NCBI GenBank assembly: GCA_022747635.1
Contig: JAKTNV010000238.1
Location: 1-64,000 of the forward strand
Direction: 5' to 3'
Source: Hetaerina americana
Lineage: Eukaryota > Arthropoda > Insecta > Odonata > Calopterygidae
Length of the DNA: 64,000 nucleotides
The notes below the pieces were generated by a model. It was not told the origin of the DNA, did no database searches, and was given only the letters and a program-made list of their open reading frames with translations. Made by a program: the position numbers and the translations under genes. Shown piece after piece: positions 22,476 to 33,544 of the stretch; position 1 is the first letter of the stretch; every line of letters starts with the position of its first letter.

Positions 22476-24502
22476 ACTCTTCATTACCCGAGTTCAAAAC
22501 CCGCTTAAGTCATGTCAACGTGGAAGAAACTTGGACAGAATTTGTCAATATCATGCAAAAAGGAATCGTAGATTTCATACCTATAAAACACGTTAAAGCA
22601 AATCGCGACCCTAGGTGGTACAATAAAGACGTTAGAAAAGCCCTTCGAAAGCAGAGAATGCTACACTCTAGGGTAAAGAGGGCAGGCGTGAACACATCAT
22701 CCCCTGAGAATAAACAATTATGGGACACATATAGATCATCTAAAATTGAAACCAAAACACAATTACGTAGCGCCTTACTGGACTTTAAACGCAAAGTACT
22801 TTGCGAGCACTTGGACACTGACCCCAAAGCTTTCTGGTCATATGTTAGGGAAGTAAATGGGAGTAAACAAACCTGGGCTTGCTTAAGGGATTGTAGCAAT
22901 ATAATTCATACAGACAGTGAGGGTAAAGCTAACATCCTAAATTCATTCTTCCAAAGCGTTTTCTCGAATGATGTTGCCACCGCACATCTCCAAGAAACAA
23001 TACATACTCCACCCATGGAAAAAATAACAGTGGACCAACAAGGAATTCTAAAATTGCTTAACGAGATTAAACCCAACAAATCCCCGGGTCCCGAAAATAT
23101 ACCAGCTAGGGTGATAAAACATTTAGCTCCAAACATTGCCCCGTACCTTGAGTTTATATTTAAAAAATCCCTCAAGGAGTGCAAAGTACCTAAGATTTGG
23201 AAAACCGCGCAAATAACGCCTATTTTTAAAGGTGGTGACAGGGAGGATCCCAGTAATTACAGACCTATATCTCTCACTTCTATCTGTTGCAAAATCTTAG
23301 AGCACATAATTGTCAGTTCAATAATGAGACACCTTGACAATATTAACTTTTTAAGTGACAATCAACACGGATTCAGGAAAACCCGGTCCTGCGAAACCCA
23401 ATTAGGATTATTTACACATGATTTACTTTTATCGGGTGAGAGAGGTAGGCAAGTGGATGCCATCTTCTTAGATTTTCAAAAGGCATTTGATAAGGTCCCA
23501 CATGGTAAAATCATTTATAAATTAAAGGTCGCGGGTATAAACAAGGGCGCCAAAAGTTAGGTTAAAGATTTTCTTTCAGAGCGGGAACAGAGGGTAGTCC
23601 TTGATGGCGCTAGTTCCGACAGCGTTCGAGTCACGTCGGGGGTACCTCAGGGAAGTGTGATCGGGCCGTTGCTTTTCTTGATTTTTGTTAACGATTTGAA
23701 CCGCGAAGTGAAAAGTAAAATTAGGATGTTCGCGGATGACACGGTGATCTATCGGGAGATATCTGGGGATGAGGATCGTTTTATTCTAGAGCAGGATTTA
23801 GGTTGCATTACTAAATGGTGTTCTAACTGGGGATTGACTCTAAATTATAATAAATGTTCAGTGGTAAATTTCTTTAAAAGATCAACGGGATTTGCTTACA
23901 AATTAGCTGGAGGTGACCTGGCAGTAGTTGATACGGTAAAATACCTAGGTGTCACATTCACAAAAGACTTAACTTGGGGGACTCACATACGTAAAGTCTG
24001 CGGTCAAGCATATAAAAGATTGGGATTCATTAGACGCATTGTCGGCAAAAGTGACTCGAAGGTCAAGGAACGTTGTTACCACGCTCTTGTAAGGCCTCAT
24101 TTAGAATACGCATGCAGCGTGTGGGATCCGAGTGAAAAAGGCCTCATTCGGGAAATTGAGAAGGTTCAACGCCGGGCAGCCCGTTTTGTAAAAAATTCCT
24201 ACGATAAAACGCAAAGCGTCACCGAAATGCTCATGGATTTGGGGTGGGAATCATTGGCTGAGAGACGATTCAATGCAAGATTGAAATTATTAAATAAATT
24301 TAGATCCGCATGTTTCAGCACCGAGGTCTCGCAAATTATTCGTACTCCTACATACATTGGTCGCTTGGATCATGCATATAAAATTCGGGAAATAGATGCC
24401 AGAACTAGCCGACTCAAGGACTCCTTCTTCCCACGGACAATACGGGATAGCAACTGCAGGGTTATAGATAGCAAAATTCCACTTGCCACCCTCAGCGTCT
24501 AA
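22476..24502 (+). pseudogene. LINE ORF2 reverse transcriptase (copy A)
   Basis: The linker resumes in the -1 frame (LNSSLPEFKTRLSHVNVEE). RT follows: IKPNKSPGPENIPARVIKH, PKIWKTAQITPIFKGGDRED, NYRPISLTSICCKILE, HGFRKTRSCETQLGLF, FLDFQKAFDKVPHGK. At 23558-23560 a TAG replaces the Trp codon present in copy B (KS-stop-VKDF against ISWVKDF). Then GVPQGSVIGPLLFLIFVNDL, catalytic RMFADDTVIYREI (about 23725-23760), VKYLGVTFTKDL, and the C-terminal LVRPHLEYACSVWDP and VQRRAARFVKN. The catalytic box is intact. No RNase H domain is seen, as expected for CR1-like LINEs. Confidence 0.9.
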
Positions 24503-24961
24503 AAAATAATTAGTTGTATTTAAATGCATGCTCTTCCACTAACCTTATGTGTTTTGTTATATTAACACATTCTTCCCGAATGACCTCATTCGTGTTCTGT
24601 TCATCTGTTTTTAAGTTTCCCTTTCAATCCCTCGTCCCTCTCCGCGGGGGGAAATTCCTGCTACCTGCAACGTTGGGTCGCATTTCCTGCCTTTTACAGA
24701 CTCTTGGGGATAGAGTGTTTCGTGGTGCATTTTCATGTGGTGTTTCAATTTCTTGCTTGTTTTGTCCTGGCTTGCGTGTTGTTGGATGGCTTTCGTGCTG
24801 CATCATGAGGTGCAGTTTTTTAGTTGTTTTGCGGTATATGTGTTTGCATGAGTATTGGATAAAGGGATTTTTGCATGAGTGTCTGCGCTGCTGTGGGTGT
24901 AATTTTCCGTGTTGTTTTTTTGCATGTGGTATTTTTCTTTTTTACGGTTGGTGACCTAACA

Positions 24962-25018
24962 CCCCCCGCCACACGCCCTTGCGGCGGCTTGCGGGGTATT
25001 ATGTAGATGTAGATGTAG
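24962..25018 (+). other. LINE 3' hairpin and ATGTAG tail (copy A)
   Basis: CCCCGC and GCGGGG flank a GC-rich interior with GCCCTTGCGGC, forming a potential stem-loop directly before 'GGTATT' and (ATGTAG)3. The block is almost invariant in copies at 40285-40342 and 46395-46452. In CR1/L2-type LINEs the 3' end and its short repeat serve as the RT recognition and priming site, so this is the likely template end. Confidence 0.75.
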
Positions 25019-25300
25019 TTAAGCGTCGGTCTGTGTTCAGCAGTGTCCTCACTCTGTCCACATCCGTGTCGGTTCTTGCCGTCGACGGCCGTCCGGAGCG
25101 ATGGTCGTCTTCAACGAGCTCCCTACCCTATTTAAACCACTTGTGCCACTCAAATACTATGGAACGGCTTATAGGAGTTTCCCCATAAGCCTGCTTCATC
25201 ATATCGAGGGTTTAGGTGCCGTCTTCCCAAGTTCGCACAAATCTTCACGGAATAACATTACTCTTAATTCAGATTCATTTTGTTTTTCGACGCGGGCAGA
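25016..25300 (-). pseudogene. mariner-like transposase, N-terminal piece
   Basis: The minus strand reads LCELGKTAPKPSI, then after a stop MKQAYGETPISRSIVFEWHK, GRELVEDDHRSGRPSTARTD and DRVRTLLNTDRRL. This is a textbook mariner N-terminal helix-turn-helix (LKQAYGE....VFEWHKRFKEGRE.VEDDERSGRPSTSRT). Two stops interrupt it. It is the 5' third of the mariner whose remaining parts are at 19937-20071 and 16256-16352. Confidence 0.85.
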
Positions 25301-25454
25301 AAACTTGCTTCACTAAAACGGTCTCCTCACTCAACGACAGCCCGCAGGTGACTGAGGTTGGAGTTGCTCTGTTGCTAAGAGCCCCCTCCACCTTACCCTG
25401 CCAGACGCACCCTCCTCTATCACACCGTTCGCACCAGAGAAAAAAAGTCCTACC

Positions 25455-25603
25455 ACTTTTGGGTAGGTCCCTGTATATGTTAATACATGTATATACATAC
25501 ATGTGTACATATTTATATATTCATTTAAATGTATATATGTGTGTGTGTACATATTTATATATTCATTTAAATATATAAAATATATACATACATATATATA
25601 TAT
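25455..25603. repeat. TA-rich low-complexity tract with a 56-bp duplication
   Basis: GTGTACATATTTATATATTC followed by ATTTAAAT occurs twice about 46-56 bases apart (around 25503 and 25547). The tract then degenerates to (TA)n and joins the RTE 5' end. Confidence 0.75.
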
Positions 25604-25897
25604 CCCTACTCGGACTACAACCTTGACGTGGTGGAAGGGGTTGTGCGTTCCGATGACCCCTAGAGCGGTGCTGGCAGGAGTAATAATTATATCACCTGGT
25701 AGGGTCACCCATGCCAGATAGGTCGAAGGTTAGGAGCCAGACGAAAGGTAGTCCACGCAGCGTCTGTTACTCAGTGAGGCGGCTGCAATGGCGTCGGACC
25801 CAAGTGGGGCGGCCAATAAGTGATGGTATCACGTTAAAAACTCTATTGAGGAAGGCAATGGGAAACGACATCAATTATCATTCCCAAGATTAACAAG

Positions 25898-26772
25898 TTG
25901 GACTATACTGAGATTTTGAGTCCTGGCAACTATGGGGCTCGGCCCAATCGGCCGTGTGTCGTACCCGGCAGCGGGGGAGGCAAGGCTTCCGCGGTCGTCA
26001 TCCCACGAAACCCTTGCAAGGGAAAACCAGCAGCAGCAGGACAGAAGACGCAGGAGAAGAAGACCAAATTAGTTAGAATAGGAACGTGGAATGTTAGGAC
26101 AATCATGAGGACAAGGAAATTGGAGAATGTTAAGCGAGTGATGGAAAGGGGGAATATTGATATTTTAGGTCTATGCAAGGTGAGATGGAAAGATAGTGGG
26201 GATTACTGGAGTGATAAGTATAGAATAATATACAGCGGCGGCGACGAGAGCCAACGAGGGGTTGCTATAGTAATAAATGAAGAGGTAGGGAGAAGCGTAG
26301 TCAACATAGAGCAGGTAACAGATAGAATACTACTAGTAGAGATAAAAACAGAACCGACGAACTTGGTCATTATTCAGGTATACATGCAACCGAGCAACCA
26401 GAAGGCAGAGGAGGACGATAGGATATACGATCAGTTAGCGGACATAATCGCGTTTGAACCTGCAGGGAAACATTTGATAGTGATGGGGGATTGGAATGCG
26501 ACGGTAGGCGAAGGAAGAGATGGTGATGAGGTCAGGGACTACGGTTTAGGCACAAGGAATGACCGCGGGGAGAAAGCAGTTAAGTTCTGCTGGAGACGGG
26601 CTGGTCACCACCAACACTTGGTTTAGACACCACAAAAGATGCAGGTATACATGGAAAATGCCAGGTGACTCAGAAAGGTATCAGCTAGATTATATCATGG
26701 TTAGACACAGGTTTAGGAACAGTGTGATAAATTTGCACAGCTTCCCGGGAGGAGATGCAGACTCTGAGATGT
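25898..26772 (+). pseudogene. RTE copy 1 endonuclease domain
   Basis: The AP-like endonuclease shows KLVRIGTWNVRTIMR, NIDILGLCKVRWKDSG (usual Glu replaced by Lys in LCKVRW), YSGGDESQRGVAIVIN, LVIIQVYMQPSN, LIVMGDWNATVGEG (GDWNA motif) and, after a frame change at about 26600, NTWFRHHKRCRYTWKMPG and YQLDYIMV. The expected SDH motif is lost in a deletion after GGDAD. The E-to-K change alone should kill catalysis. Confidence 0.82.
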
Positions 26773-27022
26773 AGAAGCATTAAAAGGTTTGAAAAGGAAG
26801 GAATAGAAACAGGCGGTAAAGGATATAATGGAGGATGGTAAAGAGCTAAGTAATATTGAAGAAAATTGGGAAAGTATTAAGAACGGCTTGTCTAAAGCCG
26901 CAAAAGACACTATTGGAACCGTTAACGTTAAAAGGACTAGGAAACCATGGATCACGGATGAGATGATTACAAAGATGGATGAGCGGCGAAAATGAAAGAA
27001 TCTAAATACAGAATTAGGCAAA

Positions 27023-28510
27023 ATGAAGTACAAAGAATTAAACAATAAATTGAGACGGGCAACAAATAAAGCAAAAAAAGCATGGTGGAAGACGCAGTGC
27101 GATGATATGGAAAGTCTGCAAAGGAAGGGGGAAATCCGTGCGCTGTACAGCAAAGTTAAATCTTTATCGGGAAGTAAGAAAGGGAGATCAACGATAGCAG
27201 TTAGAGATAAGGCGGGTAAGATGATAGTTGACGCAAGAAATATCCAAGAGGGATGGAAAGAATACATAGAAGAACTGTATAGTGAAGAGCTTAGACCAAA
27301 AAAGTTAGACACAGAAAAGGAACATGACGTAGAAGAAGATAGTTTAGATCAAGGCATACTAAACAATGAGATAGGAAGGGCATTAAGGGAGATGAAACTA
27401 AATAAGGCCGTCGGGGTTGATAACATTCCCGCGAAAATTTTAATAGGCTTAGGAAAATGTGGGAGGAAGAGGCTTTATGGGCTGATCCGCAGTATTTATG
27501 AGGAAGGAATCTGGCCGGAAAACTATGTGAGATCAGTTTTAGTTCCTATTCCAAAGGAGGTAAAGGCTACATCATGTGAGGACTACAGGATGATAAGTTT
27601 GATATCCAACGCAGCTAAAGTTTTCGAAAAAGAGTTTGATAGATTGAATTGGGAAAAACTAATCAGTATTCTGCAGAAAATAGGAATAGATTGGAGGGAA
27701 AGGAGGCTAATCCGCAACCTGTACATGTCTCAGGATGCTCAGGTACCAGTGGGAAACGGGGAGTCCGTTTGGGCAGTGTTAGGAAGAGGTGTAAGGAAGG
27801 GTTGCCCACTATCACCATTGCTGTTCAACCTGTATGCAGAAGAAATGATTAAAGAGGCATAAGAAGAATTGGAGGTAGAAATGAAGGTGGGTGGGGAATT
27901 CGTAAAATCAGTTAGGTTTCCTGATGACCAAGCTTTAATTTGTCAGTCAGCCAAGAGCATGAGGCACTCCATAGTGAATCGGAAATCCAGTAGGACAGAT
28001 ATGGGATGAGAAACAAAATTAATAAAACAAAGGTTGTGCAATTTTCTAGAAAGAAAAAAGCTAAGCTAAACATTAAAAAAGGAGGGCAAAAACTAGAGCA
28101 GGTAGAACAGTTTACATACCTCGGTAGTGTTTTGGACCAATAGGGTCAAAATAGTAGGGACGTATGGAGAAGAATTATGCTAGGCACAGAGGCTTTCATA
28201 AGGAGGAGAGAGTTAATGAATGGCACGTTGAGTAAGGATATTAAAAAAAGACTCGGGAAACTTTTGATATGGTGCAGAGTTATATACGGAAATGTGGTCA
28301 TTGAAGCAGGAGGATAGTCGTGGACTGGAGGCTTTTGACATGTGGGTGTGGAGAAAATGGAGAAGGTGAAATGGACCGAGAAGAAAACCAATGAGAAAGT
28401 ACTTGGTATGGTGGGTGAAGAGAGGGGTTGGTTGGGAGAAATCATATTGAGGCAGTAAAAATGGTCAGTACTCAGAGCTGAAGAGGGACCTGATGTAGAG
28501 GAGAATGCGG
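27023..28510 (+). pseudogene. RTE copy 1 reverse transcriptase
   Basis: Fingers: LREMKLNKAVGVDNIPAKIL, CEDYRMISLISNAAKVF. The reading then jumps directly to EKEFDRLNWEKLISIL, missing about 60 residues that copy 2 keeps (KGKDTRDAIAVMRLLI and neighbours). RGVRKGCPLSPLLFNLYAEE follows, then a stop. The catalytic box reads FPDDQALICQ where copy 2 has FADDQALVCQ. C-terminal parts continue in broken frames to about 28510, including FIRRRELMNGTLSKD. Confidence 0.83.
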
Positions 28511-28639
28511 GATTTTAAGTTTTGTTTGGAGTAATAAAAGATTTATTAGGTATGATATAGATATGGTACTGTGATATAGAAATGATGATTATGAAACACG
28601 GGGTAAATGTGAATTATTTGACTTTAAAAAGTTAACTAA

Positions 28640-29400
28640 CAAATCATCATCAACATCAGTATAACAATCCTAAGATTGGTTTACTGCAGGCCCTCCATTC
28701 TTTGCTATTAAGCATCATTTCCCTTTGATAGGTTTGCTGTTTTACGTTCTTCTTAATTTGCCCTTCGATGTACTGGTATTTTGGCCATCCTTGCGGGATC
28801 CTTTTTGCTATTCCATGGCTCTGATCCATAGAATGCAATGCTCCACACAAACGTTTTGACCATCTGCTTCCTTGTTTGCAATCTTATATTCCTTGAACAT
28901 AGTAATAGTCTTTTCTCAATGAATGTTCTCTTTGCCTGGGCTATTCTTTGGTTAACGTCGGTCGAACTTCTTCCATCCCATGTTACTATATTACTGCCCA
29001 ACAAGTAGATGAAAGAAGGATTCCACTTGGTCCAGTTTCACTCCTCAATTTGCGATATCTGGATTAAGCTTCTTCTCTTCCACGCGCACAAGGATTTTGT
29101 TTTCTTCTTGTTGTGCTCATATTATATTCCCCAAGTAGGTGGTCCATAATAATCAGATTTGCTTTCAGGTCCTCTTGCTTTTTCGTCACTCCTGCCATTT
29201 CATCTGCAAACCGGAGCATGTTGATTGCTTCGTCATTTATCCTTGGCTCCTTTGACGCCCAATTTTTGTGTTTCCTTCAATTTGTGTCTTCCATAGATGC
29301 ATGTGTTGAATATTGCTGGCGAGAGGTTGCATCCTTGAACTTTGTTAAATCAGGTTTCTATTTTCCTTCTGTTTCTCATTTTCATGGTAGTTACCTCATT
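28640..29400 (-). pseudogene. LINE reverse transcriptase fragment (RTE/Proto2-like 3' half)
   Basis: The minus strand, from 29400 down, shows VQGCNLSPAIFNTCIYGR (QGC.LSP motif), INMLRFADEMAGVTKK (catalytic FADD changed to FADE), NMSTTRRKQNPC, WDGRSSTDVNQRIAQAKRTF and FVWSIAFYGSEPWNSKK. Several stops and frameshifts are present. At its 3' side 'TGATGTTGATGATGATT' (minus strand) suggests a short trinucleotide-like tail. It is a different family from the RTE copies elsewhere, being clearly divergent in sequence. Confidence 0.75.
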
Positions 29401-29935
29401 AATGTACATTAAACTAGCTATTCAGTGAACATAAATAATGTGCACCATATATTTTTTGTCAAACTTCTCATCAGCTTCAATGGTTTGGTTCAGCCTGGAT
29501 ACGACTGATGACATTCTGATGCTTCGATAGAATCTGGGAAGAATGAAGTTAAGGCCGTCAGCATGAGGACTCGAGTTTGTGGTGGGTTTGTGAAGGAAAT
29601 AAGTGGCAAATTTCTTGTTTGCATTGTTTGATTTGAATGGCAATTTCGACAAATGACAATCACAAAGCAACGCATTTGTTGAGGCCATTATGTCCCTGGC
29701 TCAGCAGTCAGACACTCAAAGGCACCTAGAAATGGCATTCGTGAATTTTTATGAAAAAGTTTGTGATACAATTTCACGTGCCAAATGCCATCCTTAAGGA
29801 AATAGCATCGGACACCTTTGTTAAGGAATATCCCCGTGGGATTTTTACATAGTTAAAAGGCTAAAGATAAGAAAAATCTTAAATACATATATATGAAATA
29901 AGGTACGATTCAGAGCCACTAAAAGACAGGCTAAA
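29401..29935. other. Unassigned; possible decayed LINE sequence
   Basis: A minus-strand frame of 88 codons (29422-29688) and a plus-strand phrase RHLEMAFVNFYEKVCDTISR (about 29721-29780), weakly like the LINE motif 'MAFVDFEKAFD', are the only signals. Neither is strong enough to name. Confidence 0.35.
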
Positions 29936-30142
29936 AGGCAGGTTTCATATTAATAATTTACGTTTAAATTCTAACAAAACTCAGCATATTGTATGCAGTT
30001 ATAGTATATAAAAATGTACTGATGTTGAAAATTCTAAAATACTAGGAATTAATATAATTAGAAAACTTGACAGGGAGACTCACATCAGTCAGATCTGTAA
30101 TGAACTGATTAAAGCTCAACTTTCTCATTTCAAATGAGTATC
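29936..30142 (+). pseudogene. LINE RT thumb fragment
   Basis: The plus strand reads NLRLNSNKTQHIVCSY, then after a stop VENSKILGINIIRKLD and THISQICNELIKAQL. This matches the stretch after the catalytic box in Jockey/I/CR1-type RTs (KLKLN..KT....LGF.ID..L.W..HI..LC.KLS). It is short, stop-containing and isolated. Confidence 0.6.
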
Positions 30143-32262
30143 GTTTAACACTTGACCATGTCTTCTTTCGATGTCATTTGAATTACAGTGATGAGTTATG
30201 GGGTCATTTCCCAAAACATATCATGCGAATCTTGCTACTACACAAGAGAGATTTTTGCTCCCTTGCTAATACACCGCAACGTGATTTCTGCAGACCATTT
30301 TTAATTAGCAGTGGAGTCATGATTATACACCATGAGGGGTAGAGCAAATCTAAATAATACTATTTTTTGTGGAATTTCATCAACTTACAGCGCATTTCAT
30401 ATTGTGGACATTCAAATGTAAAACTGTATGTTTTTTTACACTGTTATTGTAACACTGATTGTTTCTTGAGAGATGACTAAGGTGGAAATGAAATCCTATG
30501 AGTTTGGTGCATTCATCAAAATAAATCCAAGAACGTCTTATTAAAACTGCTAATTCTTCAAGGAAATTTGACAGAAATTATGATGGCTGCCATTTTATTA
30601 TGTTTGCACATTTTGGTCTACTAAATTCTCCATAATCAAAGGACAATTGATGCATGATCGTTCATCATACTTAATGAGAATTTAACAGTTTAAATGAGCG
30701 TGCCATTATATTGGTGATGTAAACAATTTTTTAATTATTGTACACAAACACTCAAATTCAAGGAGACTTCTTATTGTCTTACATTGCTCCAATATTTAAT
30801 TAAATTTTGTTTCCATTGATTCTGAATTTGCATAAAAATAAAGCCCGTCTAAATGCATAGTGTACTCAATTAAACTGCATATAATCAACCATTATCGTTG
30901 TCCGGTGAAAGTGAGTACATTAAATGCATTTGAAATATAAATGTCACACTTGTATCCTTAAATAATGGCATTTTCAAGAATAGAAGCAATGCCAATCGAA
31001 CAGAATGTAGAAGAAGAAATGAATTCAGGTCACAATCACCATAATTAAAAAGGAGTATTTCACAACAGCAAGGGATTTGTGGCGTTAATAGGTGTATTTG
31101 CGAATTGATTCAGCATATTAAATAAATAGGTCCCTCACCACAGAACACAATAAAAATCTAACTTTGCGTTAACTACTTAAATATCGAATCTTCCTATTTA
31201 TAACCATTGTATTTTAACAATCCATTTTGAATGATTTTGACTCAATGTATCGTTTGATCATTGCGCATGTGAAATAATACTATTTTCTAAACATTATTGA
31301 CGATGTTTATAGCTGTCGTTTCACACTTGACTCCCGTTCAATTCTACCAAAAACATACAATCTTAACTACTTCAGAAAGGAACATTTACAAATATATTTT
31401 CTACAGAGAATGATACTGCAGTCAATTCCAGCAGAGCCCAAAGCAATTAAAACATGACTATCTCAGCAGCAAGTATTATTGTTGTGTATGTAATTAGGTG
31501 TTCTCCAAATTTAAAAGGCATATATCTCACAAAAGATCTCACCCGTCCATTCTTTCCAAAATACATTCACTAAGATTAGCAACCTGAATCAGCATATCCT
31601 TGTTTACGCAAATGAGAAGCCATACCGTTAAGAATTTGCTCCATGTCATTCAGTTGGAAAGGAAAGCCTATGGTTTGTGAGTGTGTAAAGAATGCTGTTT
31701 CTGAAGTACGCAATTATGTTTGTTTTGATTCGTTCATTTGGTGACGCTGTTGCCGTGGCAACAGTAACAAACAAGTGAAGAATGAAAGGTTTCGAATTAG
31801 ATTGAGAATAAGATCTAATTTTAAAGAGAAATAATGTATGCTCTATGGATACTATATTTTCGTTTATTAGGTATAAAGATCAAATACTGAAAAGGAAAAT
31901 CAAATTATTGGACATGTGCGGAGACATACAAACGTTTGACTTTCCTTTCTCCACAAATATATAATGGCAATTGAAGATGTTTTTCTTTCTTGCAAGCAAC
32001 AAAGTCGTTTCATGATGTATCCGGGCTTCGTGTTGGTAATATAATAAATAAATGAATGAATAAATTTACCATACATGGGAAGGAGTGTATAAAATACATA
32101 AAATATGTAATTATATTTAAGAATGCGAACCATTGCCTATTAGTGTACACGCCTGGGCTATCTTTCCAGCAATGCAAGTTAATATCTTGTAGTTTCATTG
32201 TGGTTCTTTTTCTTCTTAGTTTCCAAATTTCCGCGTGCTTTGATGGCACTGAAGGTGATGAC
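30143..32262. other. AT-rich block without recognisable elements
   Basis: About 2.1 kb with no coding motif, tandem repeat or known element by eye. It is the longest quiet stretch in the window and may be host intergenic DNA. Small open frames at 31900-32249 look random. Confidence 0.5.
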
Positions 32263-32304
32263 GCATCGATGTTGCTGACGACCCATCGTCAGCAACATCG
32301 ATGC
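32263..32304. repeat. Perfect 19-bp inverted repeat, 4-base loop
   Basis: GCATCGATGTTGCTGACGA (32263-32281), loop CCCA, then its exact reverse complement (32286-32304). It lies exactly at the left edge of a PLE fragment. It could be a terminal fold-back or a structural scar. No T-tract follows, so it is not a terminator of bacterial type. Confidence 0.85.
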
Positions 32305-32790
32305 ACCAACCCACAAGCTAGCGCAATATGTTGCACATCCTCTTCAACTCTTCGCCAGGAAAACTGACTATTTTGCTAAAACTTCCATGGATTTCATTCA
32401 CATTATTCGGAATGCTGAAGTCCAAGAAGTCAAGATGCTGGTGACCTTTGATGTAATCTCCTTGTTCACAAATACGCCCATTGATGACTCCATGCTACTC
32501 ATCAAAAACCTCACCTCACTGGGATTAGCTAAGGATTAACTTGGACCTCGCAAATTCTGCCTCCGGAACTCATGCTTCCTTTGGAATGATAAGCACATTG
32601 AACATCATTAAAGTGCAGCCATTTGATCACCCCTCTCTTCCGTCCTAACCAACATTTTCATTGAGATCTCGCAGCTGAAGGCAATGATCTTACCCAAAGA
32701 AACAAACCCGTAGTAATAGTGGTTCTCTTTGCACCACTTTTTACAACATTTAAAACCTCAATCCAATTTTGATAAATACATCAATGTATA
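32305..32790 (+). pseudogene. Penelope-like RT relic, second PLE family
   Basis: Plus-strand reading: HKLAQYVAHPLQLFARKTDY, MDFIHIIRNAEVQ, KMLVTFDVISLFTNTPIDD (palm motif A, very typical of PLEs), then after stops SPLSSVLTNIFIEISQLKAM (motif B, GSPLSP.LAN.FME). The expected RYVDD segment is unreadable. Several stops are present. It is distinct from the 17-19 kb PLE. Confidence 0.78.
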
Positions 32791-32794
32791 AAAA

Positions 32795-33525
32795 AACACA
32801 TAAATAGTAAAAACAAAATTATTTAAAAATAAAGAAACGGAAATTCAAGTTGTCCGTTCAGGGCAGTTTCCTTTAAAAACTCGGAAACCTTACCTGAAAA
32901 GTTGGGGTCCTCCCCTAAACTATTGCTTAAATGGCCTCTTATTTTAAAAAAGGTATCTGGCCTTTTATAATTTATATCTGAGTCACAATCAGGTGCAAGT
33001 TACAAACATTGCAGCAAGGTTATACTTTTGTCTCCATGAAGAGTGTGTGAGGGCTAAGTGCCCTATTCATAGGCGCGTGATCCTGACCTCTTTCCTCTGA
33101 ATTTTCCAGATGGAAGAGGGCGCTGTCAAAACAACCAAATTTATGGCCTTAAGTTCCTTGTTTTGCAAGAATCACCAAGCTTCCTTCCACTGGTTCAGAA
33201 CCAAATTTCGCAAGGCAGCCCCGACGTCCACAACAGGAAGCAATGCTGAGTCTGATTTGAGATTGATCAGGGCTTCCTTTGCTGCTTTGCCAGCTTTTTC
33301 AATGCCTGGTATTCCCACATGACCAGCAGTCGGTATAGAGGATACCTACTTCCCCTTTATCTGAAGGGACCACAGGGCATAATAGATCTCCTGAACCATC
33401 AGGTCATTCATGACAAGACTGATATGGATTACAGGAAAATCAATGAGTGCGAACAGATGAAAGAAGAGCCATTACATTCTCTTATGTCTTTTAGGGCCCT
33501 TTTGATAGCTGACAGTTTGGCTGTG
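32795..33525 (-). pseudogene. I-like LINE RNase H and C-terminal region
   Basis: The minus strand reads FTAKLSAIKRALKDIRECNG and SSFICSHS (RNase H first half, AELYAI.RAL pattern), MVQEIYYALWSLQ, then HVGIPGIEKAGKAAKEALI (consensus HVGI.GNE.AD.AAK). QWKEAW follows, then the tail with RITRL and LALTHSSW, and finally VSEFLKETALNGQLEF. Non-LTR elements of the I, R1 and LOA groups carry such an RNase H after RT. The catalytic G-N-E-K-A-D motif is altered (N to I, D to G), and stops occur. Confidence 0.75.
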
Positions 33526-33544
33526 AACCCCTCAATCATCTCTT

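Larger units (their letters stand above)
20072..25015 (+). mobile_element. CR1/L2-like LINE, full-length copy A
   Basis: Starts TCATTCTCTGCCTGGC, exactly as copy B does at 41485, and ends in (ATGTAG)n. It carries a 5' untranslated region, ORF1 with an esterase-like domain, ORF2 with endonuclease and RT, and a 3' hairpin. It is inserted in the minus-strand mariner. 'TAGTT' at 20064-20068 and 25016-25020 is a short target duplication, with three extra bases TCT at the 5' junction. Copies A and B are visibly a few percent different. Defects: frameshift between endonuclease and RT (shared with B), a G-to-V change in the GGDFN motif, and a stop at 23558. Confidence 0.92.
25604..28545 (+). mobile_element. 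RTE-like LINE, copy 1
   Basis: Begins CCCTACTCGGACTACAACC, closely like copy 2 at 56544, and ends near GGAGTAATAAAAGATT. It encodes an endonuclease and RT of the type often annotated 'craniofacial development protein 2-like' in animal genomes. There are several frameshifts, an internal deletion in the RT fingers and a changed catalytic box. It abuts a TA microsatellite on its 5' side, as does copy 2. Confidence 0.85.
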
